From Colwellia ponticola (GTDB lineage Bacteria > Pseudomonadota > Gammaproteobacteria > Enterobacterales > Alteromonadaceae), in the NCBI RefSeq assembly GCF_005885605.1, contig NZ_SZVP01000014.1:36299-100298 (forward strand): 64,000 bases of DNA, in the 5' to 3' direction. Both the position numbers and the translations under genes were made by a program. Shown in pieces: positions 1-10,161 of this stretch. The notes below the pieces were generated by a model, which saw nothing but the letters and a program-made list of their open reading frames with translations, did no database searches and was not told the origin of the DNA. The stretch's first letter is position 1; each line of letters opens with the position of its first letter.

Positions 1-264
1 AGCCAGTTTGCTTGGGCACATAAATTAAAGTCATGGATTGTCACTTCTAAATATTGTCCAAAAACAATTGATTACTTAGTTCAGCATGAGCAAGCTTACC
101 AGCAAGCACTCGACTTTATAGCTGAGCCACCTCCAGATTTAGAAATCATTCAAATTTTTGCAAAAAATAATCTTCAATGTAAGCTGTTAAATAGTACTAA
201 TACTGATTTACAACATGATTATCATGCAGGGTTCACTGCAGGGAATGATTTTTTGCAGAGCTAA
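1..264 (+). CDS. C-terminal fragment of a patatin-like phospholipase family protein (5' end outside window)
   Basis: An open frame runs from base 1 to a TAA at 262-264 and gives 87 residues with no start inside the window, so the gene begins upstream. The fragment ends with a 'PPPDLEIIQIFAKN' stretch followed by a short acidic tail with 'DYHAGFTAGNDF'. This resembles the C-terminal domain (DUF6363-like) that closes YjjU-type patatin-family proteins, where a 'P..I..I.P' strand precedes a 'Y..G...G' helix. The patatin catalytic serine and aspartate would lie upstream, so the enzyme class cannot be confirmed here. The call rests on remembered family resemblance only. Confidence 0.45.
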   Translation, partial: SQFAWAHKLKSWIVTSKYCPKTIDYLVQHEQAYQQALDFIAEPPPDLEIIQIFAKNNLQCKLLNSTNTDLQHDYHAGFTAGNDFLQS

Positions 265-698
265 TAGATGACAAATAAAGTCTTAGTTAGCTGCGATCAC
301 TTGATTAAGTTATTGCCCATTTAACAAGAGTTTAAAATATTAGCAACAAGCAATTAATTAAAAGAGTAGTGACTCAATAGTGTGAAATTTTGCCTTATCT
401 AAATCTACTATTCAGCGTCTTTGTCACGATAAATAACACAGCATGTAAACCTTTACCTTTTATTAGGTATTTGGCTTTTTTGCTCTTTAAGCGCTTATTA
501 GTAAACTGATAATAGCGAAAAATATAACATAGACTAACTATATTTACCCCATTTACTTGTTTTAAACTCGCTAATGTAGCTTTGAATAAGGAAAAATTTA
601 AGCAAATTGCTATTAGGATCAATATATCAAATAGCGTTATGCGTTATGCTGTATGTTCATAAGATAGCGTACTAACTTACTAAATCCCCGAGGTGACC
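265..698. other. Intergenic region, no convincing gene
   Basis: About 430 AT-rich bases between the patatin-like fragment and the cytochrome gene. The only reading frame of note, about 75 codons on the minus strand (395-622), has no ribosome binding site, no family resemblance and atypical composition, so I do not call it. Bases 449-466 are an 18-bp exact match to 14182-14199, which suggests a dispersed repeat remnant. Confidence 0.6.
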
Positions 699-1418
699 AT
701 GAACATTCAATTTCAACAAGTCTATGTATGGAGTAAATATTTAAGATTATTCCACTGGATTAATGTCTTAGCAATAACGATACTATTAGTGTTAGGTTTA
801 ATTATTTTTAATGCGAAAACGTTAGGCGTAAGCGTTGATGGTAAAATTTTACTTAAAACTATTCATGTCATCACTGGGTATGGTTTTGCGGCCAATTTAC
901 TGGTAAGAATTGTAATGGGATTTTTCGGTCAAGGTTACGAACGCTGGGGTAAAACTTTACCTTTTGCTAAAGGCTTTACTAAAGAATTAACCGACTTTAA
1001 ACAGCAACCCCATAAAGCATACAAAGGACACAATCCACTAGGTAAGTTAATGGTAGCAGCATTATTACTATCTATGTCTGTTCAAATGATTAGCGGTTTA
1101 GTTATAGCGGGGACTGATATTTACTACCCGCCATTAGGACAATACTTTGCTAAAAGTATTGCGATTGATAGCAGTAAAATCGCAGTCATTAAGCCTTATT
1201 CTAAAGAAAATGTTGATGAACAAGCCTACCAAGCAATGCGTAAAATTAGAAAGCCTTTTATCACCGCACATGTTTATGCCTTTTATGCACTACTACTGTT
1301 AATTCCATTACATATTATCGGTGTTATTATTGGTGAGCGTCGAGAAAAAACGGCGCTAGTGTCCTCAATGATAAATGGTTATAAATATCTTCCTAAAAAA
1401 GAGCGTTCAGACGAGTAG
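699..1418 (+). CDS. Cytochrome b561-family / Ni-Fe hydrogenase-type b cytochrome
   Basis: A 239-residue integral membrane protein with about four hydrophobic segments (near residues 16-36, 50-68, 105-127 and 188-210). Histidines sit in or next to them: His19 in 'RLFHWINV', one in 'TIHVITGYG', and others in 'AHVYAFYALLLLIPLHIIG' near the C-terminus. This spacing is typical of di-heme b-type cytochromes that pass electrons between quinones and periplasmic partners. ATG699 is preferred. A GTG six bases upstream (693) is in frame, but it is itself part of the purine-rich GAGGTGA. No cytochrome c or hydrogenase gene is adjacent, so the partner is unknown. The gene stands 52 bases ahead of the cation efflux gene on the same strand. 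Confidence 0.75.
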   Translation: MNIQFQQVYVWSKYLRLFHWINVLAITILLVLGLIIFNAKTLGVSVDGKILLKTIHVITGYGFAANLLVRIVMGFFGQGYERWGKTLPFAKGFTKELTDFKQQPHKAYKGHNPLGKLMVAALLLSMSVQMISGLVIAGTDIYYPPLGQYFAKSIAIDSSKIAVIKPYSKENVDEQAYQAMRKIRKPFITAHVYAFYALLLLIPLHIIGVIIGERREKTALVSSMINGYKYLPKKERSDE

Positions 1419-1470
1419 CTTTTTATATGGCTGGTACTAAGCCACAATACGATTATAGCGAGAATTAAGT

Positions 1471-2376
1471 ATGCACAGTCACAGTCACTGTCACAGTCAC
1501 AGTCATCATGGGACAAGTGATAACGCCTCAAAACGTATTGGTTGGGCATTCTTTCTTAATGTTATATTTACTATCATCGAATTTATTGGCGGTTGGTTAA
1601 CTAATAGTACCGCTATTATGGCCGATGCGGTGCATGACTTGGGTGATAGTTTATCTATTGGTAGCGCATGGATATTAAATAAGCTGAGTGATAAAAAGGC
1701 TGATAATACATTCTCTTATGGCTATAAGCGCTTTTCATTACTCGGCGCTCTAATTAACGGTTTAGTACTCATCACCGGTTCAATCTGGATTTTACTTGAA
1801 GCTATTCCAAGACTAGCAGCGCCCCAAATGCCACAAGCTGAAGGAATGCTACTCTTGTCAATATTTGGTATTGCCGTCAACGGATTTGCCGCCTACAAAT
1901 TAAGTGCTGGCGAATCATTAAATGAGCGTGTTCTCAACTGGCACTTACTCGAAGATGTATTGGGCTGGGTAGCGGTTTTAATTGTCTCAATCGTACTATT
2001 GTTTAAACCTTGGCCAATATTAGACCCAATATTATCAATTGCTTTCACCTTATACATTTTATTTAATGTTGCTCGTAATTTGAAAGAGACCGTATTGCTG
2101 TTTTTACAAGCCACGCCAAATGAAAAACAAGATAAAGAAGTACGTAACCTACTGTTGTCTAAACCCGAAGTAAACAAATTACATCATTTTCATATTTGGT
2201 CATTAGACGGCGAACATAGTGTGATGACAGTACACTTAGTCTTAAGGAATGAGGTTACCATCTCGCAAATGAAAGCGCTTAAGAATCAACTTCAAGAAGA
2301 ACTAGCAACCTTTACATTTGTCCATACGACTATAGAGTTAGAATTTTCGGATGAGCAATGCAGAGATGGTATATAA
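1471..2376 (+). CDS. Cation diffusion facilitator (CDF) family metal efflux transporter
   Basis: A 301-residue protein that should export divalent metal (probably Zn2+) from the cytoplasm in exchange for protons. It begins with a histidine-rich leader (residues 2-14, alternating His and Ser with one Cys), a common cytoplasmic metal-binding tail in CzcD/ZitB-like proteins. Six membrane segments follow. The metal-site signatures are visible: 'MADAVHDLGDS' in TM2 and 'HLLEDVLGW' in TM5. The C-terminal cytoplasmic domain (about 205-295) carries the usual 'HHFHIWSLDGEHSVMTVHLV' core. Length is normal for the family. Which metal is carried cannot be read from the sequence. Confidence 0.88.
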   Translation: MHSHSHCHSHSHHGTSDNASKRIGWAFFLNVIFTIIEFIGGWLTNSTAIMADAVHDLGDSLSIGSAWILNKLSDKKADNTFSYGYKRFSLLGALINGLVLITGSIWILLEAIPRLAAPQMPQAEGMLLLSIFGIAVNGFAAYKLSAGESLNERVLNWHLLEDVLGWVAVLIVSIVLLFKPWPILDPILSIAFTLYILFNVARNLKETVLLFLQATPNEKQDKEVRNLLLSKPEVNKLHHFHIWSLDGEHSVMTVHLVLRNEVTISQMKALKNQLQEELATFTFVHTTIELEFSDEQCRDGI

Positions 2377-2508
2377 ATATACCAAGACTGTTATGTAAAC
2401 TGTTTTATGCTTGCCCTATTAAATTTCGCCCCGGATATGCTAGTGTAGATGTACTAATGTAGATGTATAAGCTTAACGTAATGTCTTTATTTTAATGGAG
2501 AACTACCC

Positions 2509-5262
2509 ATGGCCAAGTCGATACAATGTTTGAAGCAGCTTGAAATTAATGGTGAAATTTGTCACTACTACAGTTTTGATGGTTTAGCAGATAAGTATGA
2601 TCTTTCACGTTTACCCTTTGCTGCCAAAATTCTCTTAGAAAATTTATTACGTCACGCGAATAAGGATTTTGTTCAGCAAGCGGATATTGAAACCTTAGCT
2701 AAATGGGATGTAGACAACTGGCAGGATACTGAAATTGCTTTTGTTCCTTCCCGCGTAATATTACAAGATTTCACTGGCGTACCGGCCGTGGTTGACTTAG
2801 CAGCGATGCGTGATGCCATTGTCAAAATGGGCGGTAAAGCAGAGAAAATTAACCCGTTAAACCCTGTTGAACTGGTCATCGATCATTCGGTGATGGTAGA
2901 CGTATTCGGTCAAGCCGATGCGATGGAACAAAACACCGCTATTGAGTTTCAACGTAACCGTGAACGTTACCAGTTTTTACGCTGGGGGCAACAAAGTTTT
3001 GATAACTTTAAAGTAGTCCCTCCAGGTCGTGGTATTGTCCATCAAGTTAACCTTGAATACTTAGCCAGAGTGATCTTCAAAAAGCCACATGAAGATAACT
3101 TGCTTTACCCAGATACTTTGGTCGGCACCGATTCACATACCACCATGATTAATGGTTTAGGTGTGCTCGGTTGGGGGGTTGGTGGTATCGAAGCCGAAGC
3201 AGCTATGTTAGGCCAACCTGTCACCATGTTATTACCAGAAATTGTCGGCTTTGAATTAACCGGTAAGTTACCTGCAGGTACCACAGCGACTGACTTAGTC
3301 TTGACAGTGACTGAACAATTGCGCGCTGCTGGCGTGGTAGGTAAGTTTGTCGAATTTTTTGGCTCTGGGGTGAGTGAACTAACCTTAGCCGATAGAGCAA
3401 CTATTGCCAATATGGCGCCTGAGTATGGTGCGACTTGCGGGATTTTTCCCATCGATCATCAAACAACCGATTACTTAAAACTCACTGGACGAAACAGTGA
3501 GCATATTGAGCGTATAGAGTCTTATTTGAAAACCATGGATATGTGGGGTACAGACTCTCAACAAAATGCGGTTTATCACAGCCAGTTATCGTTGCAACTT
3601 GAAGAAGTGGTGCCTTCTATTGCTGGCCCGAAACGTCCACAGGACAGAATTTCATTAGACCAGGCAGGTCTTGCCTACCGTGACTGGTCAGCTTTACAAC
3701 ACGGCGTTAATCAACCTGACTCTAACCAAAAATCAAGTATGGATGAAAGTGGTTTTGAAAGTGAAGGAGGCTCCCCTTCACCGCTACTAACAACAAGTAA
3801 TGGTGATGCTGGCGTGCCTTGTCAGTATAACGGCGAAGAGTTTATCTTAAAGCATGGTTCAGTGGTTATCGCGGCAATTACCAGTTGTACAAACACCTCA
3901 AATCCATCGGTATTAATTGCCGCTGGTTTGTTAGCCAGAAATGCTAGGCAACGGGGACTCAATGTAAAACCTTGGGTAAAAACCAGTTTTGCACCCGGCT
4001 CACAAGTAGTAACCGACTATTTACGTAAATCCGGCCTAAATGAAGATTTAGATGCCCTTGGCTTTCAGCTAGTGGGTTACGGTTGTACTACCTGTATTGG
4101 TAATTCAGGTCCTTTGCCTATCGAAGTCAGTGAAGCTATTCATCAAGGTGATTTATCGATTACCTCGGTTTTATCCGGTAACCGTAACTTTGAAGGACGC
4201 ATTCATCCCGAAGTACAAGCTAATTATTTAGCCTCCCCTCCGCTGGTGGTTGCTTATGCATTGGCGGGTACGATGAAAATTGATATCACCACGGAGCCTT
4301 TGGGTGAAGATACTTTAGGTAAACCGGTTTATTTGCATGACATCTGGCCAGACGGACAGGAAATTAAACAAGTTATCGACAAAGTTATCGACAGCACTAT
4401 GTTTATCTCCCGTTATAGTGATGTTTATAGTGGTAATGAAGATTGGCAAGGATTGGCTATAGTACAAAGTCAAAAATATGATTGGCCAGATTCCACTTAC
4501 GTTAAACTACCGCCATTTTTTGACAATATCACTGCAAAAATACCCGACATTAGCCCGATTGAAAATGCCCGATGTTTATTAAAACTCGGTGATAGTGTTA
4601 CCACCGATCATATATCACCTGCCGGCTCAATTGCGCTAGATAGCCCAGCAGCGCAATATTTACAAAGTGAAGGCGTCTCTGCCAAATATTTTAACTCTTA
4701 TGGCTCCAGGCGAGGTAATCATGAGGTAATGATGCGTGGCACCTTTGCCAATGTGCGTTTACGTAACTTATTAGCACCGGGCACCGAGGGATGTTGGACT
4801 CGAATGATGCCCTCGGGTGAAAAAATGAGTGTTTTTGATGCTGCTATGGACTATCAACAACAAAAGGTTGCTTGCATTGTATTAGCCGGAAAAGAGTATG
4901 GTACCGGCAGCTCTCGTGATTGGGCCGCTAAAGGGCCAGCCTTATTGGGCGTTAAAGCGGTGATAGCACAAAGCTATGAGCGTATTCATCGTTCGAACCT
5001 GGTGGGCATGGGAATATTACCGTTACAGTTTATGTCCGGTGATAGTGCCGATTCATTACAACTTACCGGTGAAGAACAATTTAGTATTCCTGCCGTGAAT
5101 AAGGGGCAAAAAACGGTGAGAGTATCGGTCAACGTTAAAGATGGCAGTGAATTTTCATTTGAAGCAAATATTCGCATTGATACACCCAACGAGTTTAGTT
5201 ATTACCAGCACGGCGGTATATTGCATTATGTGTTGCGTAATTTAGCAAAAACTGGAATATAA
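2509..5262 (+). CDS. acnA: Aconitate hydratase A (AcnA/IRP1 type)
   Basis: 917 residues. The enzyme isomerises citrate to isocitrate through cis-aconitate in the TCA cycle, in the cytoplasm, using a [4Fe-4S] cluster. The three cluster cysteines are visible: Cys460 in 'TSCTNTSNPSV' and Cys526/Cys529 in 'YGCTTCIGNSGPLP'. Further signatures are 'DTLVGTDSHTTMINGLGVLG', 'LGDSVTTDHISPAGSI' and 'KEYGTGSSRDWAAKGP' in the C-terminal swivel domain. The sequence follows E. coli AcnA closely and lacks a prp neighbourhood, which argues against AcnD. It is about 25 residues longer than E. coli AcnA, and most of the excess is a Ser/Gly/Glu-rich insert around residues 405-440 in the linker before the Cys460 domain. 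The VWA gene begins one base after the stop, so the two are probably cotranscribed. Confidence 0.96.
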   Translation: MAKSIQCLKQLEINGEICHYYSFDGLADKYDLSRLPFAAKILLENLLRHANKDFVQQADIETLAKWDVDNWQDTEIAFVPSRVILQDFTGVPAVVDLAAMRDAIVKMGGKAEKINPLNPVELVIDHSVMVDVFGQADAMEQNTAIEFQRNRERYQFLRWGQQSFDNFKVVPPGRGIVHQVNLEYLARVIFKKPHEDNLLYPDTLVGTDSHTTMINGLGVLGWGVGGIEAEAAMLGQPVTMLLPEIVGFELTGKLPAGTTATDLVLTVTEQLRAAGVVGKFVEFFGSGVSELTLADRATIANMAPEYGATCGIFPIDHQTTDYLKLTGRNSEHIERIESYLKTMDMWGTDSQQNAVYHSQLSLQLEEVVPSIAGPKRPQDRISLDQAGLAYRDWSALQHGVNQPDSNQKSSMDESGFESEGGSPSPLLTTSNGDAGVPCQYNGEEFILKHGSVVIAAITSCTNTSNPSVLIAAGLLARNARQRGLNVKPWVKTSFAPGSQVVTDYLRKSGLNEDLDALGFQLVGYGCTTCIGNSGPLPIEVSEAIHQGDLSITSVLSGNRNFEGRIHPEVQANYLASPPLVVAYALAGTMKIDITTEPLGEDTLGKPVYLHDIWPDGQEIKQVIDKVIDSTMFISRYSDVYSGNEDWQGLAIVQSQKYDWPDSTYVKLPPFFDNITAKIPDISPIENARCLLKLGDSVTTDHISPAGSIALDSPAAQYLQSEGVSAKYFNSYGSRRGNHEVMMRGTFANVRLRNLLAPGTEGCWTRMMPSGEKMSVFDAAMDYQQQKVACIVLAGKEYGTGSSRDWAAKGPALLGVKAVIAQSYERIHRSNLVGMGILPLQFMSGDSADSLQLTGEEQFSIPAVNKGQKTVRVSVNVKDGSEFSFEANIRIDTPNEFSYYQHGGILHYVLRNLAKTGI

Positions 5263-5263
5263 C

Positions 5264-5962
5264 ATGACTTCAAAGCTCCCTGATAAAAAATCAAACGCTC
5301 AAGATATTCAGGCATTTATTGGTAAAGTCCACAATGCTCCGCTGGTTCCTAGCCTAAATAAGGGCAGATTGATATTTGCAATGGATGCCACCGCAAGTCG
5401 TGAGCACTGCTGGGATATGGCTAGTCATCAACATGCGGCTATGTTTGTCGAAGCAGATAAAGTAAGTGCCCTGAGTGTGCAGCTTTGTTATTACCGAGGT
5501 TTTGCAGAATTTAAGGCGCTTCCCTGGACACAAGGCGCCGATGCAATAAAACAAGCCTTACTTTCGGTACGCTGCTTAGCTGGAAAAACCCAGATTGGCA
5601 AAGTGTTAGTACATGCATTGAATGAAACTCGCACAAGCAAAGTCAACGCACTGGTATTTGTCGGTGATTGTGTTGAAGAAAATCCAGATTCACTCAACGT
5701 CTTGGCTGGTCAGTTACGAATACTAAACCTACCTTTATTTATTTTTCAAGAAGGTAAAAGTCGAAAAGTTGCCCGTATATTCTCACAGCTAGCAAGCTTG
5801 AGCGGAGGCGCACATTGCCAGTTTGATGAAGGCAGTGCCAAAGAATTAGGTCAGTTGTTAGCCGCAGTTGCAGTATATGCCGCAGGCGGTAAACCTGCTT
5901 TGCAAAATAATTTATTGAGTAACAATACCAATGTACAGCGGTTATTACAGCAAATAACGTAG
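5264..5962 (+). CDS. VWA-domain protein of unknown function downstream of acnA
   Basis: 232 residues. After a short N-terminal tail the protein reads 'LIFAMDATASREHCWDMA' (about residues 36-53), the first strand and metal-binding (MIDAS) motif of a von Willebrand factor A domain. The motif is D-x-T-x-S rather than the textbook D-x-S-x-S. A later 'ALVFVGDCVEENPD' fits the MIDAS aspartate loop. There is no signal peptide or membrane segment, so it is probably cytoplasmic. Its ATG follows the acnA stop by one base, which implies translational coupling. The next gene encodes a membrane-tethered J-domain protein. VWA proteins often scaffold chaperone or metal-dependent complexes; a link to aconitase or chaperone work is inference only. 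Confidence 0.7.
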   Translation: MTSKLPDKKSNAQDIQAFIGKVHNAPLVPSLNKGRLIFAMDATASREHCWDMASHQHAAMFVEADKVSALSVQLCYYRGFAEFKALPWTQGADAIKQALLSVRCLAGKTQIGKVLVHALNETRTSKVNALVFVGDCVEENPDSLNVLAGQLRILNLPLFIFQEGKSRKVARIFSQLASLSGGAHCQFDEGSAKELGQLLAAVAVYAAGGKPALQNNLLSNNTNVQRLLQQIT

Positions 5963-6145
5963 CACTTATGAGGGCTTATTGACCGTTTACGGTTAAACGT
6001 TGTTCGAGCGAAAATCATTTTAGTCGCGGCGAGTAGTGTGTCGCTTAGTCAGAACAATGTAATTGTTCCCTCGAAAATACCAACACCGAAAAATAAAGGG
6101 TGGTAAACTTGACCTTAACTGATAGTTCAAATAAGTGAATTTGCT

Positions 6146-6730
6146 ATGTTCAGACTTGTCATTTTAGTAGCGATCATCATCATCGGCTATACCACAGTGC
6201 GATATTATATTGACGCCATGAAAGCAAATGCTGCAAAAAGCTCTGGGGCAGCGCAACGCTCTACAATTGAAACTAGCTTGCTCAAAATGACCCTTGAACA
6301 CGACAGCGGTAATTTAGATGGTGAATTACTAGCGACTGATAGTCAGGGAAAATATCTATCGGAATTGAGTTTGTCTGAATTAATCTCTCTGTATAGCTTA
6401 GCAGAAAAGCAATATCCGGATTCTATCGAAGTCTTGGCTACTTATCTTGATCGTAATCATGGCGATGACTGGCGCGAAGCTGCCAATGCCAGAAATCACT
6501 CTGATTCTGGAGAGAGTCAACAAAAATCTCGCACCAGCGATAATGGTGAGATGGCGGCAAGTGAAGCTTATGCTGTGTTAGGTCTAGCTCAAAATGCAAC
6601 AGAAGAAGAAATCATCGCTGCCCACCACAAACTAATACTAAAGCTCCATCCAGATCGAGGAGGCAGCAATTACCTAGCAGCAAAAATAAATCAGGCGAAG
6701 GATTTACTTGTGAGCGGCAAGGGTAAGTAA
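6146..6730 (+). CDS. Membrane-anchored J-domain (DnaJ-like) co-chaperone
   Basis: 194 residues. One N-terminal membrane segment (about 2-18) is followed by a polar linker and a C-terminal J domain (about 138-192) with 'AYAVLGLAQNATEEEI' and the diagnostic His-Pro-Asp in 'LKLHPDRGGS'. The J domain stimulates the ATPase of a DnaK-type Hsp70. The layout (N-terminal anchor, C-terminal J domain ending 'INQAKDLL') resembles Tim14/DNAJC19-type proteins more than full-length DnaJ: no Gly/Phe region, zinc finger or substrate domain is present. It lies 183 bases after the VWA gene on the same strand and may share its function. Confidence 0.8.
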   Translation: MFRLVILVAIIIIGYTTVRYYIDAMKANAAKSSGAAQRSTIETSLLKMTLEHDSGNLDGELLATDSQGKYLSELSLSELISLYSLAEKQYPDSIEVLATYLDRNHGDDWREAANARNHSDSGESQQKSRTSDNGEMAASEAYAVLGLAQNATEEEIIAAHHKLILKLHPDRGGSNYLAAKINQAKDLLVSGKGK

Positions 6731-6733
6731 TAC

Positions 6734-6823
6734 CAATCCCAGTAAGTTTGTGATCTTGTTGTGTATAGGAAAAATAAATCAGGGCAAGGCGCTTGATTGA
6801 GCAGTAGCTCGCTATTGGGATTG
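6734..6823. repeat. Possible small dispersed repeat bounded by 8-bp inverted repeats
   Basis: Just after the J-domain gene stop, CAATCCCA (6734-6741) and its exact complement TGGGATTG (6816-6823) bracket about 90 bases containing a run 'AGGCGCTTGATTGAGCAG'. The size and inverted ends look like a MITE or REP-type element, and its short frames have no coding support. Only one copy is visible in this window, so repeat status is unproven. Confidence 0.35.
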
Positions 6824-7017
6824 AGAGCAGCGCTGACATGGAATATTTTAACCTGCACAAGTGAACAATCATTTTGCTCACCCTTAAGCATTATCGAGTG
6901 TGTTCTGTCGAACAGACGCTGTACCTATTTATGATTTATGTTAGGTATCGTGTGCTAGTATTATGTGATCGAATGACAAAAAATATTGGCCTAGAGTCTT
7001 AATAAAGGAGAAATACC

Positions 7018-7224
7018 ATGAAGAAAAATGAAGGTGCGCTAGATCGCACATTACGTGTAATCATAGGTTTGGCTCTTATCGGACTAGCCATTACTGAAAC
7101 AGTAGGTGTATGGGGTTATATCGGCGTTGTGCCACTGCTGACCGGCGCAGTTGGCCTATGCCCTCTTTACTCATTACTAGGTATTAACAGCTGTCCGGTG
7201 ACAAACGCTGAATCTAAACGATAG
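7018..7224 (+). CDS. DUF2892 family small membrane protein
   Basis: 68 residues with an N-terminal 'NEGALDRTLRVIIGLALIGLA' and a C-terminal 'LTGAVGLCPLYSLLGINSC', the two-helix pattern of DUF2892 (YgaP-like inner membrane domain). Two conserved cysteines sit at the end of helix 2 and in the tail. AAGGAG seven bases before ATG7018 supports the start. DUF2892 domains often accompany rhodanese/sulfur-transfer proteins, but no rhodanese domain is fused or adjacent, so the role is unknown. It appears to be monocistronic. Confidence 0.8.
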   Translation: MKKNEGALDRTLRVIIGLALIGLAITETVGVWGYIGVVPLLTGAVGLCPLYSLLGINSCPVTNAESKR

Positions 7225-7333
7225 CATGCTAAGGTATCAGAAACACTATGCAGCTATCATGCTTGAACGGGGGATCTGAGCAGCACAGGGTTCGCCAATG
7301 TTGATTAGTGCTACTAGAGAGTAAAGTAAGAAG

Positions 7334-7549
7334 CTATTCCTTTACCGGAATAGCTTTGAGTAACTTGATAATAGTGTGGTGTTTATTTAAATAAGCTAAG
7401 TCAATAAGGTAACTTCTTTCAATCTCTAGCATTGGTTCGTCTGACAGTAACTCTTTTACCAACTCTTCTTCACCATTGACTATGGCGGTTTTCAAGCCCT
7501 CAAAGTGACCAATACCGTGTTTATTGTCATCTGTATTATTAGCTTCCAT
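7334..7549 (-). CDS. Small conserved-looking hypothetical protein (ankyrin-like helical)
   Basis: 71 residues, no signal peptide or membrane segment. GGAG lies seven bases upstream of the ATG at 7549, so translation is plausible. The pattern 'GLKTAIVNGEEELVKELLSDEP...YLIDLAYLNKHHTIIKLLKA' has the helix-turn-helix rhythm of an ankyrin-type repeat pair, but it is too short and divergent for a firm assignment. It lies downstream of katG on the same strand, about 175 bases after the katG stop. Function unknown. Confidence 0.55.
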   Translation of the reverse strand: MEANNTDDNKHGIGHFEGLKTAIVNGEEELVKELLSDEPMLEIERSYLIDLAYLNKHHTIIKLLKAIPVKE

Positions 7550-7725
7550 TAGTTCTACTCCATTAATTATTCATTAGTTATTCGTTAATTATGTAAGCTA
7601 CTTATATCTGTTAATTGTTTATCTGGCTAATGTTTGAGCCCCTGCACCTAAAGTAGTCGCAGAGGCATCGTACTTATACCATTAATATTTAGTTAACTAC
7701 TTAGCTTAATAATTAGGCTAAATAC

Positions 7726-9930
<2,205 letters not shown>

Positions 9931-10161
9931 TTATAGGTGGTGCTTGATAATCAAAGCATCACTTAACATAGCACAACGAAAAATAGAATAAAAATAAAGC
10001 GCTTGAACAAAAGATGGGGCATTTTAAGTTAATGAGTACTGTGTGTGTTACTTTGTACTTAGTAAACTGATTAATAATGAGAACGTTGCTACAAGTTAAA
10101 ATAGCCTGCTTAATTAATGAAACTGGTATTAAATGATTTTTACACCGATAAGGAGTACGAC

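Noticed and set aside
395..622. 75-codon minus-strand open frame
   Set aside because: No ribosome binding site, no domain, AT-driven composition, and it overlaps a probable repeat remnant.
2509..5262. AcnD (2-methylcitrate dehydratase) instead of AcnA
   Set aside because: Sequence tracks AcnA, and no prpB, prpC or prpF gene is adjacent.
6612..6891. Minus-strand frames across the 3' end of the J-domain gene
   Set aside because: They overlap a well-supported gene and the repeat-like element on the other strand.
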